Positions 7,837-14,772 are shown, numbered from the stretch's first letter. The stretch is 25,190 bases of DNA from Flavobacteriales bacterium UBA7325 (GCA_002471375.1 DKPV01000009.1:43920-69109), one strand, 5' to 3'. The notes: a model not told the origin generated them from the letters alone. Numbers and translations are program-made.

Positions 7837-8393
7837 TGAGTTATACACCAAGACTTCGAGACATGTACGCTGGGGAAGTAGTCCCTGCGCTTACAGAGAA
7901 ATTCGGTTACAAGACTTCAATGAAAGTGCCGAAACTTCAGAAAATTATTATTAGTCAAGGTATCGGTGATGCTGTAGCTGACAAAAAATTGATCGATCAC
8001 GCGTTAGAGGATCTTACTCGCATCGCAGGTCAGAAAGCTGTCGCTACAATATCTAAAAAAGATATCTCGAACTTCAAATTAAGAAAAGGAATGCCAATCG
8101 GTACGAAGGTTACTCTTCGTGGAGATCGTATGTACGATTTCCTTGATCGTTTGCTATCTGTGGCTTTACCAAGAACACGTGATTTCCGTGGGGTTAACCC
8201 AAAAGGATTTGACGGTCGTGGAAACTTCAACATGGGAGTTAAAGAGCATATTATCTTTCCCGAGATTGATATCGATAAAGTAAATCGTATCATGGGAATG
8301 GATATTACGTTCGTTACAAGTGCAGACAGTGATGAAGAAGGTATGGCATTATTAGATGCATTTGGTTTCCCATTCATTAAAAAAACAACATAG
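7836..8393 (+). CDS. rplE: 50S ribosomal protein L5
   Basis: L5 belongs to the 5S rRNA complex in the central protuberance. At 185 residues it is the usual bacterial length. It has the segments VPKLQKIIISQGIGDAV, the DFRGVNPKGFDGRGNFNMGV loop and the C-terminal ALLDAFGFPF. The gene overlaps rplX by one base. A purine-rich GGAGAGGAG upstream could act as a ribosome binding site, though it lies in the rplX coding end. Confidence 0.98.
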   Translation: MSYTPRLRDMYAGEVVPALTEKFGYKTSMKVPKLQKIIISQGIGDAVADKKLIDHALEDLTRIAGQKAVATISKKDISNFKLRKGMPIGTKVTLRGDRMYDFLDRLLSVALPRTRDFRGVNPKGFDGRGNFNMGVKEHIIFPEIDIDKVNRIMGMDITFVTSADSDEEGMALLDAFGFPFIKKTT

Positions 8394-8395
8394 AG

Positions 8396-8710
8396 ATGGC
8401 AAAAGAATCAATGAAAGCGCGTGAGCGTAAGAGAGAGAGACTCGCTGCTCTACAAGCTGAAAAGCGTGCTGAATTAACAAAAATCTTGAAATCATCAGAT
8501 GATTCTGATGAAATGCAAGAAGCGAAATGGGATGCGATGATCAAATTGCAAAAAATGTCGCCAAATGGATCTAAAGTTCGTGGTCACAACCGTTGTGGTT
8601 TGACAGGACGTCCAAGAGGTTACATGCGTCAGTTTGGTATTTCACGTGTTACATTCCGTGAAATGGCACTAGACGGCAAAATCCCAGGTGTTAAAAAAGC
8701 AAGTTGGTAA
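8396..8710 (+). CDS. rpsN: 30S ribosomal protein S14, zinc-independent form
   Basis: S14 is a late-binding small-subunit head protein. At 104 residues it is the long form that lacks the CxxC...CxxC zinc ribbon: the homologous stretch HNRCGLTGRPRGYMRQFGISR has a single cysteine. The C-terminus MALDGKIPGVKKASW is typical. It is somewhat longer than the 89-101 residues usual for this form, owing to extra charged residues around 30-45 (KSSDDSDEMQEAKW). It starts 2 bases after the rplE stop. Confidence 0.97.
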   Translation: MAKESMKARERKRERLAALQAEKRAELTKILKSSDDSDEMQEAKWDAMIKLQKMSPNGSKVRGHNRCGLTGRPRGYMRQFGISRVTFREMALDGKIPGVKKASW

Positions 8711-8717
8711 ATTTTTA

Positions 8718-8753
8718 AACTGGTTTCAGGTTCAACATAAGTTGAAAACCGTT
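8718..8753 (+). promoter_or_regulatory. Bulged hairpin upstream of rpsH
   Basis: In the 59-base spacer before rpsH, TTCAAC (8731-8736) pairs with GTTGAA (8741-8746) around an ATAA loop. After a 5-base bulge on the left, GGTT (8722-8725) pairs with AACC (8747-8750), and AAC (8718-8720) pairs with GTT (8751-8753). That makes 13 pairs with one-sided bulges. S8, the product of the next gene, represses the spc operon in E. coli through a bulged hairpin, although that one lies at rplE. A similar role here is only an inference. Confidence 0.45.
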
Positions 8754-8769
8754 ACCGCAATTTTATATT

Positions 8770-9168
8770 ATGAATACAGATCCAATAGCAGATTTTCTTA
8801 CTCGAATTAGAAATGCGAGTGCTGCGAGAAAAAAGATGGTAGAAATCCCAGGTTCAAATGTGAAACGTGAGATGACGAAAATTCTTTTTGATCAAGGTTA
8901 TATCCGTGATTTCAAATTCGAAGAAGACAACAAGCAAGGAGTGATCAAAATCGCCTTGAAATACAATCCATCAACGAGAGTACCTGCAATTACTAAATTG
9001 CAAAGAGCATCTCGCCCAGGTCTACGTAAGTACAACGGAGCACAAGAAATGCCACGTGTATTGAACGGTCTTGGAATTGCGATTGTTTCAACATCGAAAG
9101 GTGTGATCACAAACAAAGAAGCGAAAAGAGAAAACGTAGGAGGAGAAGTTCTCGCTTACGTATATTAA
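8770..9168 (+). CDS. rpsH: 30S ribosomal protein S8
   Basis: S8 is a primary 16S rRNA binder in the central domain, and in E. coli is the repressor of the spc operon. The 132-residue protein starts MNTDPIADFLTRIRNAS and ends with the family signature GIAIVSTSKGVITNKEAKR and VGGEVLAYVY. It has a 59-base spacer upstream with a bulged hairpin, unlike most genes in this operon. Confidence 0.98.
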   Translation: MNTDPIADFLTRIRNASAARKKMVEIPGSNVKREMTKILFDQGYIRDFKFEEDNKQGVIKIALKYNPSTRVPAITKLQRASRPGLRKYNGAQEMPRVLNGLGIAIVSTSKGVITNKEAKRENVGGEVLAYVY

Positions 9169-9188
9169 ACACACTTAAGTAATTAGAA

Positions 9189-9743
9189 ATGTCAAGGATA
9201 GGTAAATCCCCAGTTACAATCCCGAGTGGAGTGGAAGTGAAATCAAACGGTGGCGTTGCTACTGTTAAAGGACCTAAAGGTGAGTTGTCACAAGAAATTA
9301 ATTCTTGTATTACAATGAACATTGATGGTGATACGATTTCATTCAGCCGCGCATCAGACGCACCGGAACATAGAGCAATGCATGGTTTATACCGCGCACT
9401 TGTTCAAAATATGATCGTTGGTGTCACAGAAGGGTACAAAAAGGAATTAGAAGTTGTCGGAGTAGGTTTCCGTGCAAGTGCAAGCGGTCAACGTTTGGAT
9501 CTAGCATTAGGATACTCTCACCCGATTGTAATCGAACTTCCTAAAGAAATTAAGGTATCAACTGTGTCTGAAAAAGGAAAGGCACCAATCGTAACATTGG
9601 AGTCAATCGATAAGCAATTAGTAGGACAAGCTGCGGCTAAGATTCGTTCACTACGTAAACCTGAACCATACAAAGGAAAAGGTGTTAAGTACTTAGGTGA
9701 AGAACTAAGAAGAAAAGCTGGTAAAACAGCAGCAGCAAAATAA
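9189..9743 (+). CDS. rplF: 50S ribosomal protein L6
   Basis: L6 sits near the factor-binding centre of the large subunit. At 184 residues it has the usual two-repeat layout: the N-terminal half starts MSRIGKSPVTIPSGVEV, and the C-terminal half contains VVGVGFRAS and the signature RKPEPYKGKGVKY near residues 155-167. It starts 20 bases after rpsH; that short spacer contains the 8-base palindrome ACTTAAGT (9173-9180). Confidence 0.98.
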   Translation: MSRIGKSPVTIPSGVEVKSNGGVATVKGPKGELSQEINSCITMNIDGDTISFSRASDAPEHRAMHGLYRALVQNMIVGVTEGYKKELEVVGVGFRASASGQRLDLALGYSHPIVIELPKEIKVSTVSEKGKAPIVTLESIDKQLVGQAAAKIRSLRKPEPYKGKGVKYLGEELRRKAGKTAAAK

Positions 9744-9757
9744 TTAAGATATCTTAA
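9744..9757. repeat. 14-bp perfect palindrome in the rplF-rplR spacer
   Basis: TTAAGATATCTTAA is its own reverse complement and fills 14 of the 19 bases between the rplF stop and the rplR start. As RNA it could form a 5-base-pair stem with an ATAT loop. A perfect DNA palindrome could also bind a dimeric protein, but its position inside a translation operon makes an RNA or chance explanation more likely. Confidence 0.5.
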
Positions 9758-9762
9758 AAGTT

Positions 9763-10116
9763 ATGGCATTTAGTAAAGTAACAAGAAGAGCAAAAATTAA
9801 GCGTAGAATCAGAAGAAATGTTTCTGGTACTGCTGCGCAACCACGTTTGACTGTTTTCAGAAGCAACAAACAAATTTACGCTCAAATCATTGATGATTCA
9901 ACAGGACAAACTGTTGTATCTGCATCATCATTCAAAAATAAAGTAGCAAGCAAAGGATCTAAATCAGATCAAGCAGCTGCTATAGGAAAAGAAGTAGCTG
10001 AAAAAGCTGTTAAAGCCGGAATTACAACTGTTGTGTTTGATCGTAACGGATATTTGTATCACGGTAGAGTTAAAACATTAGCTGACTCAGCAAGAGAAGG
10101 CGGTTTAAAATTTTAA
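9763..10116 (+). CDS. rplR: 50S ribosomal protein L18
   Basis: L18 binds 5S rRNA together with L5 and L25. The 117-residue protein has the basic N-terminus (KVTRRAKIKRRIRRNVSGTA), the RLTVFRSNKQIYAQIIDD core and the C-terminal VVFDRNGYLYHGRVKTLAD followed by AREGGLKF. It ends 2 bases before the rpsE start. Confidence 0.98.
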   Translation: MAFSKVTRRAKIKRRIRRNVSGTAAQPRLTVFRSNKQIYAQIIDDSTGQTVVSASSFKNKVASKGSKSDQAAAIGKEVAEKAVKAGITTVVFDRNGYLYHGRVKTLADSAREGGLKF

Positions 10117-10118
10117 TA

Positions 10119-10634
10119 ATGGGAGCACAAGGAAATAGAGTAAAATCTGTAGATATTGAGTTGAAAGATAAACTCGTATCAATTAATCGTGTAACGAAAG
10201 TTACCAAAGGTGGTCGTACATTTAGTTTTTCCGCTATTGTTGTTGTTGGTGATGAGAATGGAATCGTAGGTCATGGACTTGGAAAAGCAAAAGAAGTAAC
10301 GGAAGCTATTTCTAAAGGAATTGACGATGCGAAGAAAAACTTAATACGAGTTCCAATTTTACATGGAACAGTACCACACCTTCAAAAAGGTAAATTTAGT
10401 GGTGCACGCGTTTTGTTAAGACCAGCATCTGAAGGTACAGGAGTTATCGCCGGTGGTGCGATGCGTGCTGTATTAGAGAGCGTTGGAATTCACAACGTCT
10501 TAGCTAAGTCTCAAGGTTCATCAAACCCACATAACGTAGTTAAAGCTACAATGGACGCATTGGCTCAAATGAGAGATGCAGTTGCTGTTGCTAAACAACG
10601 TGGAGTTGATCTTGATAAAGTATTTAACGGTTAA
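10119..10634 (+). CDS. rpsE: 30S ribosomal protein S5
   Basis: S5 helps decoding accuracy and lines the mRNA entry site. The 171-residue protein has the N-terminal double-stranded-RNA-binding fold (KLVSINRVTKVTKGGRTFSF, then GIVGHGLGKAKEV) and the C-terminal domain with ARVLLRPASEGTGVIAGGAM and SNPHNVVKATMDAL. The start is 2 bases from the rplR stop, and the only upstream signal is an AT-rich run. Confidence 0.98.
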   Translation: MGAQGNRVKSVDIELKDKLVSINRVTKVTKGGRTFSFSAIVVVGDENGIVGHGLGKAKEVTEAISKGIDDAKKNLIRVPILHGTVPHLQKGKFSGARVLLRPASEGTGVIAGGAMRAVLESVGIHNVLAKSQGSSNPHNVVKATMDALAQMRDAVAVAKQRGVDLDKVFNG

Positions 10635-10645
10635 TAGAAAAAGAC

Positions 10646-10822
10646 ATGGAAACAATTAAAATCAAATTTGTTAGAAGTGCTATTAATCGCCCAGCAAGAC
10701 AAAAAGCAACGATTAAAGCATTAGGATTTAGTAAGTTGAATCAAGTAATTGAAAAAGAAGCAACTCCACAAATCCTTGGTATGGTCAAGAAAGTTCAACA
10801 CTTAGTTACTGTAGTTGAGTAA
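10646..10822 (+). CDS. rpmD: 50S ribosomal protein L30
   Basis: This 58-residue gene lies between rpsE and rplO, exactly where rpmD is expected in the spc cluster. The product starts METIKIKFVRSAINRP and contains the family pattern KATIKALGFSKLNQVIEK, followed by a short helix and the strand HLVTVVE. The start codon is 11 bases after the rpsE stop and the gene ends with TAA. L30 is a small peripheral large-subunit protein that some bacteria lack, so its presence is informative. Confidence 0.96.
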   Translation: METIKIKFVRSAINRPARQKATIKALGFSKLNQVIEKEATPQILGMVKKVQHLVTVVE

Positions 10823-10830
10823 TCTATAAC

Positions 10831-10850
10831 GCTTCTACTTCGGTAAAAGC
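10831..10850 (+). promoter_or_regulatory. Hairpin with UUCG tetraloop between rpmD and rplO
   Basis: GCTTCTAC (10831-10838), loop TTCG and GTAAAAGC (10843-10850) form a stem of 4 pairs, one C-A mismatch and 3 pairs closed by C(UUCG)G, an unusually stable tetraloop class. It lies in the 43-base spacer and is not followed by a T-run. It may protect or separate transcript segments or influence rplO translation; this is inferred. Confidence 0.5.
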
Positions 10851-10865
10851 TCAAAACGCATTGAA

Positions 10866-11312
10866 ATGAATTTACATAATTTAACCCCTGCAAAGGGATC
10901 CACGAAAAATAGAAAACGTATCGCGAGAGGGCAAGGCTCTGGACGTGGTGGGACATCTACACGTGGACATAAAGGACAAAAATCAAGATCTGGTTACTCA
11001 AAGAAAGTTGGATTCGAAGGTGGACAAATGCCTCTTCAACGTCGAGTACCTAAATTTGGATTTAAGAATATTAATAGAGTAGAATACAAAGCTATTAACT
11101 TGGATATTATTCAGGAGTTGATCGACCGTAAGAAAATTACAGAAATCAACCATGAAGTATTGATGGCTAATGGATTAGTGTCTCGAAATGAGTTAGTAAA
11201 AATCTTAGGAAGAGGTGAACTTAAGGCAAAGATTGACGTAACAGCTCACAAGTTTTCAACTACTGCTAAAGCAGCAATTGAAGATAAAGGTGGGAATTGT
11301 ACAGAAATCTAA
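10866..11312 (+). CDS. rplO: 50S ribosomal protein L15
   Basis: L15 is a late large-subunit assembly protein. The product is 148 residues, with the glycine- and arginine-rich N-terminus (MNLHNLTPAKGSTKNRKR, then RGQGSGRGGTSTRGHKGQKS) and the LQRRVPKFGFKN motif, and ends with the KAAIEDKGGNCTEI tail. It precedes secY, as in most bacteria; the spacer is 25 bases and contains a TAACTTTG box. Confidence 0.98.
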   Translation: MNLHNLTPAKGSTKNRKRIARGQGSGRGGTSTRGHKGQKSRSGYSKKVGFEGGQMPLQRRVPKFGFKNINRVEYKAINLDIIQELIDRKKITEINHEVLMANGLVSRNELVKILGRGELKAKIDVTAHKFSTTAKAAIEDKGGNCTEI

Positions 11313-11313
11313 T

Positions 11314-11321
11314 TAACTTTG
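11314..11321 (+). promoter_or_regulatory. Possible internal promoter before secY (-7 box only)
   Basis: TAACTTTG fits the Bacteroidota -7 consensus TAnnTTTG and is followed by C, as in the other boxes seen here. It lies 16 bases before secY. The nearest upstream TTG (11297-11299) is only 14 bases away, shorter than the usual spacing, so a proper -33 element is not evident. A transcript from here would have an extremely short leader. Confidence 0.3.
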
Positions 11322-11337
11322 CCAACATTTTTTACCG

Positions 11338-12675
11338 ATGAAGAAGTTTATACAAAACATAAAAAATATCTGGAAAGTTGAAGAATTGAGAAAGCGTATT
11401 ATACTTACGCTTGCTCTAATTCTTATTTACCGGATTGGATCATTCATAATTTTACCTGGTGTTGACTACGGTGCTTTACAAGCGGCGCAATCAAAGGATG
11501 GTCAAAACATGCTTGAGACTTTGCTATCTCTTTTCTCTGGAGGTGGATTTACCAATGCATCAATAATGGCACTGGGTATTATGCCCTATATTAGTGCGTC
11601 GATTATTATGCAACTCCTCGGAATGGCGGTGCCTGCGGTACAAAAGATGCAGCAAGAAGGAGAGTCTGGTAGAAAGCGAATCAACATGTTTACACGTGTT
11701 TTGACAATTGTAATTTGTGCACTTCAAGCGCCAAGTTACCTTGCGTTATACGTAGAAAGCAAAGGAGCACTTCCAGCTGATGCTGGTACGTTCTGGTGGG
11801 TTCAATCTATCACGGTTCTTGTAGCTGGTGCGATGTTCGCAGTTTGGCTAGGTGAGCGTATTACAGATAAAGGAATTGGTAACGGTATTTCATTATTGAT
11901 TACTGTTGGTATCCTTGCTCGTCTGCCTGAAGCATTTATGGCTGAGTTTACTTTCTCGATTGAAGGTGGTAATTTAATTAAAATTGTACTTGAGATCTTC
12001 GCCTTTATGGTTGTTGTACTTGGCACTGTTCTAATTGTTCAAGGGGTTCGGAAGGTTCCATTGAATACTGCTAAGCGAGTTGTTGGTGCAAGATCTGCTG
12101 AAGATCAAGGCGCAAGAAGTTACTTACCAATAAAGGTGAATGCTTCTGGTGTAATGCCAATTATCTTTGCACAAGCAATCATGACTGTACCTGTAATGAT
12201 CTTTGCCAGTAGTGAAGGTGGTTTCATGTCAGAGGTTTTTGGAGATATTTACGGTTTCGGTTACAACCTTACGTTGTTCCTGCTGATCGTCGTATTTACA
12301 TATTTCTACACAGCAATCATGATTAATCCTAGAAAGATCGCTGATGAATTGAAAAGAAGTGGTGGATTTATTCCTGGTGTTAGACCGGGTGAAGAAACTG
12401 CTAGCTATATCGATTCTCTAGTTTCTAGAATTACATTCCCTGGATCATTATTCTTAGCATTCATTGCTATCATCCCTGCAATTGCAAAATTGGCTGGAGT
12501 GAATGATGCATTCGCAATGTTCTTTGGTGGTACATCTCTACTGATTATGGTGGGAGTTGTATTGGATACTCTACAACAAGTTGAATCGTATTTATTAAAT
12601 CGTCAAATGGATGGTCTAATGGAAGGAACAAGAATTAAAGGACGTCGTACGCAAGGCGAGATGTCAGGAATGTAA
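11338..12675 (+). CDS. secY: Protein translocase channel subunit SecY
   Basis: SecY forms the membrane channel for Sec-dependent secretion and membrane insertion. At 445 residues it has the expected length for ten transmembrane segments. Recognisable parts are RIGSFIILPGVDY in the first segment region, MALGIMPYISASIIMQLL (the TM2 motif), RITDKGIGNGISLLI, LPIKVNASGVMPIIFAQA and the cytoplasmic loop NPRKIADELKRSGGFIPGVRPG, which contacts SecA and ribosomes. It sits between rplO and infA, as is typical; infA starts 3 bases after the stop. adk and map, often found here in other bacteria, are absent. Confidence 0.98.
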   Translation: MKKFIQNIKNIWKVEELRKRIILTLALILIYRIGSFIILPGVDYGALQAAQSKDGQNMLETLLSLFSGGGFTNASIMALGIMPYISASIIMQLLGMAVPAVQKMQQEGESGRKRINMFTRVLTIVICALQAPSYLALYVESKGALPADAGTFWWVQSITVLVAGAMFAVWLGERITDKGIGNGISLLITVGILARLPEAFMAEFTFSIEGGNLIKIVLEIFAFMVVVLGTVLIVQGVRKVPLNTAKRVVGARSAEDQGARSYLPIKVNASGVMPIIFAQAIMTVPVMIFASSEGGFMSEVFGDIYGFGYNLTLFLLIVVFTYFYTAIMINPRKIADELKRSGGFIPGVRPGEETASYIDSLVSRITFPGSLFLAFIAIIPAIAKLAGVNDAFAMFFGGTSLLIMVGVVLDTLQQVESYLLNRQMDGLMEGTRIKGRRTQGEMSGM

Positions 12676-12678
12676 GAT

Positions 12679-12897
12679 ATGGCGAAACAAGCATCAATAG
12701 AACAAGACGGAGTAATTATCGAAGCATTGTCTAACGCAATGTTTCGTGTGGAGTTGGAAAACGGACACGTGATTACCGCACATATTTCTGGAAAGATGAG
12801 AATGTATTACATCAAGATTCTTCCAGGAGATAGAGTTAAAGTGGAAATGTCTCCTTATGATTTAACAAAGGGACGTATAACATTTAGATACAAATAA
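12679..12897 (+). CDS. infA: Translation initiation factor IF-1
   Basis: IF-1 occupies the A site during initiation and assists IF-2 and IF-3. The 72-residue product is a single S1-like OB-fold domain of exactly the family length. It carries MFRVELENGHVITAHISGKM, YIKILPGDRVKVEMSPYDL and the C-terminal KGRITFRYK. Its start is 3 bases after the secY stop, so the two are likely translated together. Confidence 0.98.
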   Translation: MAKQASIEQDGVIIEALSNAMFRVELENGHVITAHISGKMRMYYIKILPGDRVKVEMSPYDLTKGRITFRYK

Positions 12898-13008
12898 GAA
12901 AAAGCGAAGCTTTTGATTCGTAAACTGAAGGTTTGCCCCGTTAAGGTGGAGGTGTTTTACACTGGAGATCTAAACGAAATTCGAAAGCAGATTAAATAAC
13001 AAAGAAAG
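12898..13008 (+). promoter_or_regulatory. Structured spacer between infA and rpmJ
   Basis: This 111-base spacer holds no gene. It begins with the small hairpin AAAAGC-GAA-GCTTTT (12900-12914) and also contains short self-complementary stretches such as AAAC...GTTT (12923-12935) and GTGTTTTACAC (12953-12963). None is followed by a long T-run. It is one of the longest spacers of the operon and precedes the alpha-operon genes, so a control element is possible; I could not match it to a known one. Confidence 0.4.
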
Positions 13009-13125
13009 ATGAAAGTAAGAGCATCAGTTAAAAAGCGGTCAGTTGACTGTAAGATCGTGAAACGTAAAGGAGTAGTTTACGTGATCAATAAAAAGAATCC
13101 GAAATTCAAACAAAGACAAGGTTAA
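13009..13125 (+). CDS. rpmJ: 50S ribosomal protein L36, zinc-independent form
   Basis: This 38-residue gene reads MKVRASVKKRSVDCKIVKRK and ends NKKNPKFKQRQG, clearly L36. The zinc form of L36 has C-x2-C, a further cysteine and a histidine; here only Cys14 remains, and the other positions are serine 11, asparagine and phenylalanine. That is the cysteine-poor version, which should not bind zinc. The gene sits between infA and rpsM as in most bacteria, with rpsM starting 3 bases after its stop. Confidence 0.97.
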   Translation: MKVRASVKKRSVDCKIVKRKGVVYVINKKNPKFKQRQG

Positions 13126-13128
13126 GAT

Positions 13129-13494
13129 ATGGCACGTATTGCAGGTATTGATTTACCAAAAAATAAAAGAGGTGTTATCGGTTTAACATACATTTATGGA
13201 ATCGGAAGAAGCACAGCACAGAAAGTCCTAGCAACTGCTAAAGTTGATGAGAGCACAAAAGTGCAAGATTGGAATGATGATGAGTTAGGAGCTATCCGTA
13301 CTGCTTTGAATGAAATCAAAGTTGAGGGAGCACTTCGTTCAGAGGTTCAAACAAACATCAAGCGATTGATGGATATTGGATGTCAACGAGGAATTCGTCA
13401 CAGATCTGGTTTACCACTTCGTGGACAACGAACTAAGAACAATTCAAGAACAAGAAAAGGTAGAAGAAAAACTGTTGCGAATAAGAAGAAGTAG
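13129..13494 (+). CDS. rpsM: 30S ribosomal protein S13
   Basis: S13 is a head protein that contacts P-site tRNA and L5. The 121-residue product starts MARIAGIDLPKNKRGVIGLT, has the helix-two-turn-helix core YIYGIGRSTAQKVL and the basic C-terminal tail with RGIRHRSGLPLRGQRTKNNS followed by TRKGRRKTVANKKK. It starts 3 bases after rpmJ and opens the alpha cluster. A 191-base spacer follows it. Confidence 0.98.
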   Translation: MARIAGIDLPKNKRGVIGLTYIYGIGRSTAQKVLATAKVDESTKVQDWNDDELGAIRTALNEIKVEGALRSEVQTNIKRLMDIGCQRGIRHRSGLPLRGQRTKNNSRTRKGRRKTVANKKK

Positions 13495-13685
13495 CAATGC
13501 TACCAATCTGGATTGGACATTTTGTTCAGGATGGATTGGATTCTTTAATAAAGTGGACAGGCGGTCCGTATTTCAAATCGCAGTTTAGCGTGATGAGTGC
13601 AATAATCGCCCCCTTTATTAGAAGAGGCAGGGCAGGAACTGAGTTCCTATTCTAATGAAAGCAATGAACATAAAAGCTAAATAAA
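13495..13685 (+). promoter_or_regulatory. 191-base structured spacer between rpsM and rpsK
   Basis: No gene fits here: the open frame across it is a shadow running out of rpsM. It is the longest spacer in the ribosomal operon, although rpsM and rpsK are usually nearly adjacent. It contains CCAAT-CTGG-ATTGG (13503-13516), GGAC-AGGCG-GTCC (13554-13566) and a compound structure at 13617-13656 in which ATTAGAA pairs with TTCTAAT and the inner AGGAACT pairs with AGTTCCT. GGATTGGA occurs twice (13510-13517 and 13533-13540). A regulatory leader for rpsK-rpsD-rpoA-rplQ is the likeliest reading, but this is inference. Confidence 0.5.
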
Positions 13686-14072
13686 ATGGCAAAGTCAAAC
13701 GCAAAGAAGAAAAAGAAAGTCAAAGTTGACGCATTAGGACAAGCGCACATTCAAGCGACGTTCAACAATGTTATCATCTCATTGACAAATAATTCTGGAC
13801 AAGTTATTTCTTGGGCATCAGCCGGGAAAATGGGCTTTAGAGGATCTAAGAAGAACACTCCATACGCAGCGCAGGTTGCAGCGGAAGATGCAGCGAAAGA
13901 GGCCTACGATTACGGTTTACGTAAAGTAAAGGTTTTCGTTAAAGGACCTGGTTCAGGTCGTGAGTCTGCGATTCGTTCATTACATAACGCAGGAATTGAA
14001 GTAACTGAAATCAATGATGTTACTCCAATGCCACACAATGGATGTCGTCCACCGAAAAGAAGAAGAGTTTAA
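13686..14072 (+). CDS. rpsK: 30S ribosomal protein S11
   Basis: S11 lies on the small-subunit platform near the mRNA exit. The 128-residue protein has a lysine-rich start, then GQAHIQATFNNVIISLTN, SAGKMGFRGSKKNTPYAAQ, VKGPGSGRESAIRSLHNAG and the C-terminal signature NDVTPMPHNGCRPPKRRRV. It keeps the alpha-cluster order but is separated from rpsM by a long structured spacer. Confidence 0.98.
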   Translation: MAKSNAKKKKKVKVDALGQAHIQATFNNVIISLTNNSGQVISWASAGKMGFRGSKKNTPYAAQVAAEDAAKEAYDYGLRKVKVFVKGPGSGRESAIRSLHNAGIEVTEINDVTPMPHNGCRPPKRRRV

Positions 14073-14090
14073 TAAATAGATTTAATAACA

Positions 14091-14139
14091 AAGGGAATCC
14101 AGACTATCGGAGGAGAAGCCTTAATTCATAGTCTCCCTT
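14091..14139 (+). promoter_or_regulatory. Bulged hairpin leader upstream of rpsD
   Basis: AAGGG (14091-14095) pairs with CCCTT (14135-14139), and AGACTAT (14101-14107) pairs with ATAGTCT (14128-14134). This gives 12 perfect pairs interrupted by a 5-base bulge (AATCC) on the left strand, with a 20-base apical loop. An A-rich run follows, ending 12 bases later at the rpsD ATG. S4 controls its own synthesis through a structured leader in both E. coli and B. subtilis, so an S4 site is a reasonable hypothesis. I see no sequence match to those known sites. Confidence 0.6.
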
Positions 14140-14151
14140 AAAAAAAGTAAA

Positions 14152-14760
14152 ATGGCAAGATATACAGGACCAAAATCAAAAATTGCACGTCGTTTCCAAG
14201 ATCCAATCTTCGGAGCAGACAAATCGTTGGATAAACGTCAGTATGGACCAGGACAACATGGACCAAACAGACGTCGCGGTAAGAAATCAGAATACGCAGT
14301 TCAGCTAGGTGAGAAACAAAAAGCAAAGTATACTTATGGTATTCTTGAGCGTCAGTTCTCTAATCTTTTCGATAAAGCATCGAGAATGAAAGGTATTACT
14401 GGTGAAAACTTGTTGCAATTGTGTGAAGCACGTCTTGACAACACAGTTTACCGTTTAGGATTAGCTCCTACGCGTTCAGGTGCACGTCAATTAGTATCGC
14501 ATAAGCATATTACAGTTGATGGACAAATTGTGAACATCCCATCGTTTTCAACGAAAGTTGGTAACGTGATTAGTGTTCGTGAGAAGTCTAAATCAATGGA
14601 AGTAATAAGTGACTCATTGGCTACACCTCAAATTAAGTCTTTCGATTGGTTGGAATGGAATCCAAGTCAATTAGAAGGTAAAATTGTTGGTGTTCCAACA
14701 CGTGAAATGATCCCTGAAAACATCAAGGAACAATTAATCGTCGAATTGTACTCTAAGTAA
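14152..14760 (+). CDS. rpsD: 30S ribosomal protein S4
   Basis: S4 is a primary 16S rRNA binder that nucleates small-subunit assembly and acts as an autogenous repressor in other bacteria. The 202-residue product has normal length, with the N-terminal YTGPKSKIARRFQDPIFGAD, then GQHGPNRRRGKKSEYAVQL, the ERQFSNLFDKA helix and the S4 RNA-binding domain starting near LCEARLDNTVYRLGLAPTR. The N-terminal region lacks the zinc-binding cysteines present in some S4 proteins. Confidence 0.98.
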   Translation: MARYTGPKSKIARRFQDPIFGADKSLDKRQYGPGQHGPNRRRGKKSEYAVQLGEKQKAKYTYGILERQFSNLFDKASRMKGITGENLLQLCEARLDNTVYRLGLAPTRSGARQLVSHKHITVDGQIVNIPSFSTKVGNVISVREKSKSMEVISDSLATPQIKSFDWLEWNPSQLEGKIVGVPTREMIPENIKEQLIVELYSK

Positions 14761-14772
14761 TAATTAATAATA

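Noticed and set aside
13376..13588. Forward open frame running from rpsM into the following spacer
   Set aside because: It overlaps rpsM in another frame, and its spacer part shows no protein-like sequence; the spacer is better explained by RNA structure.
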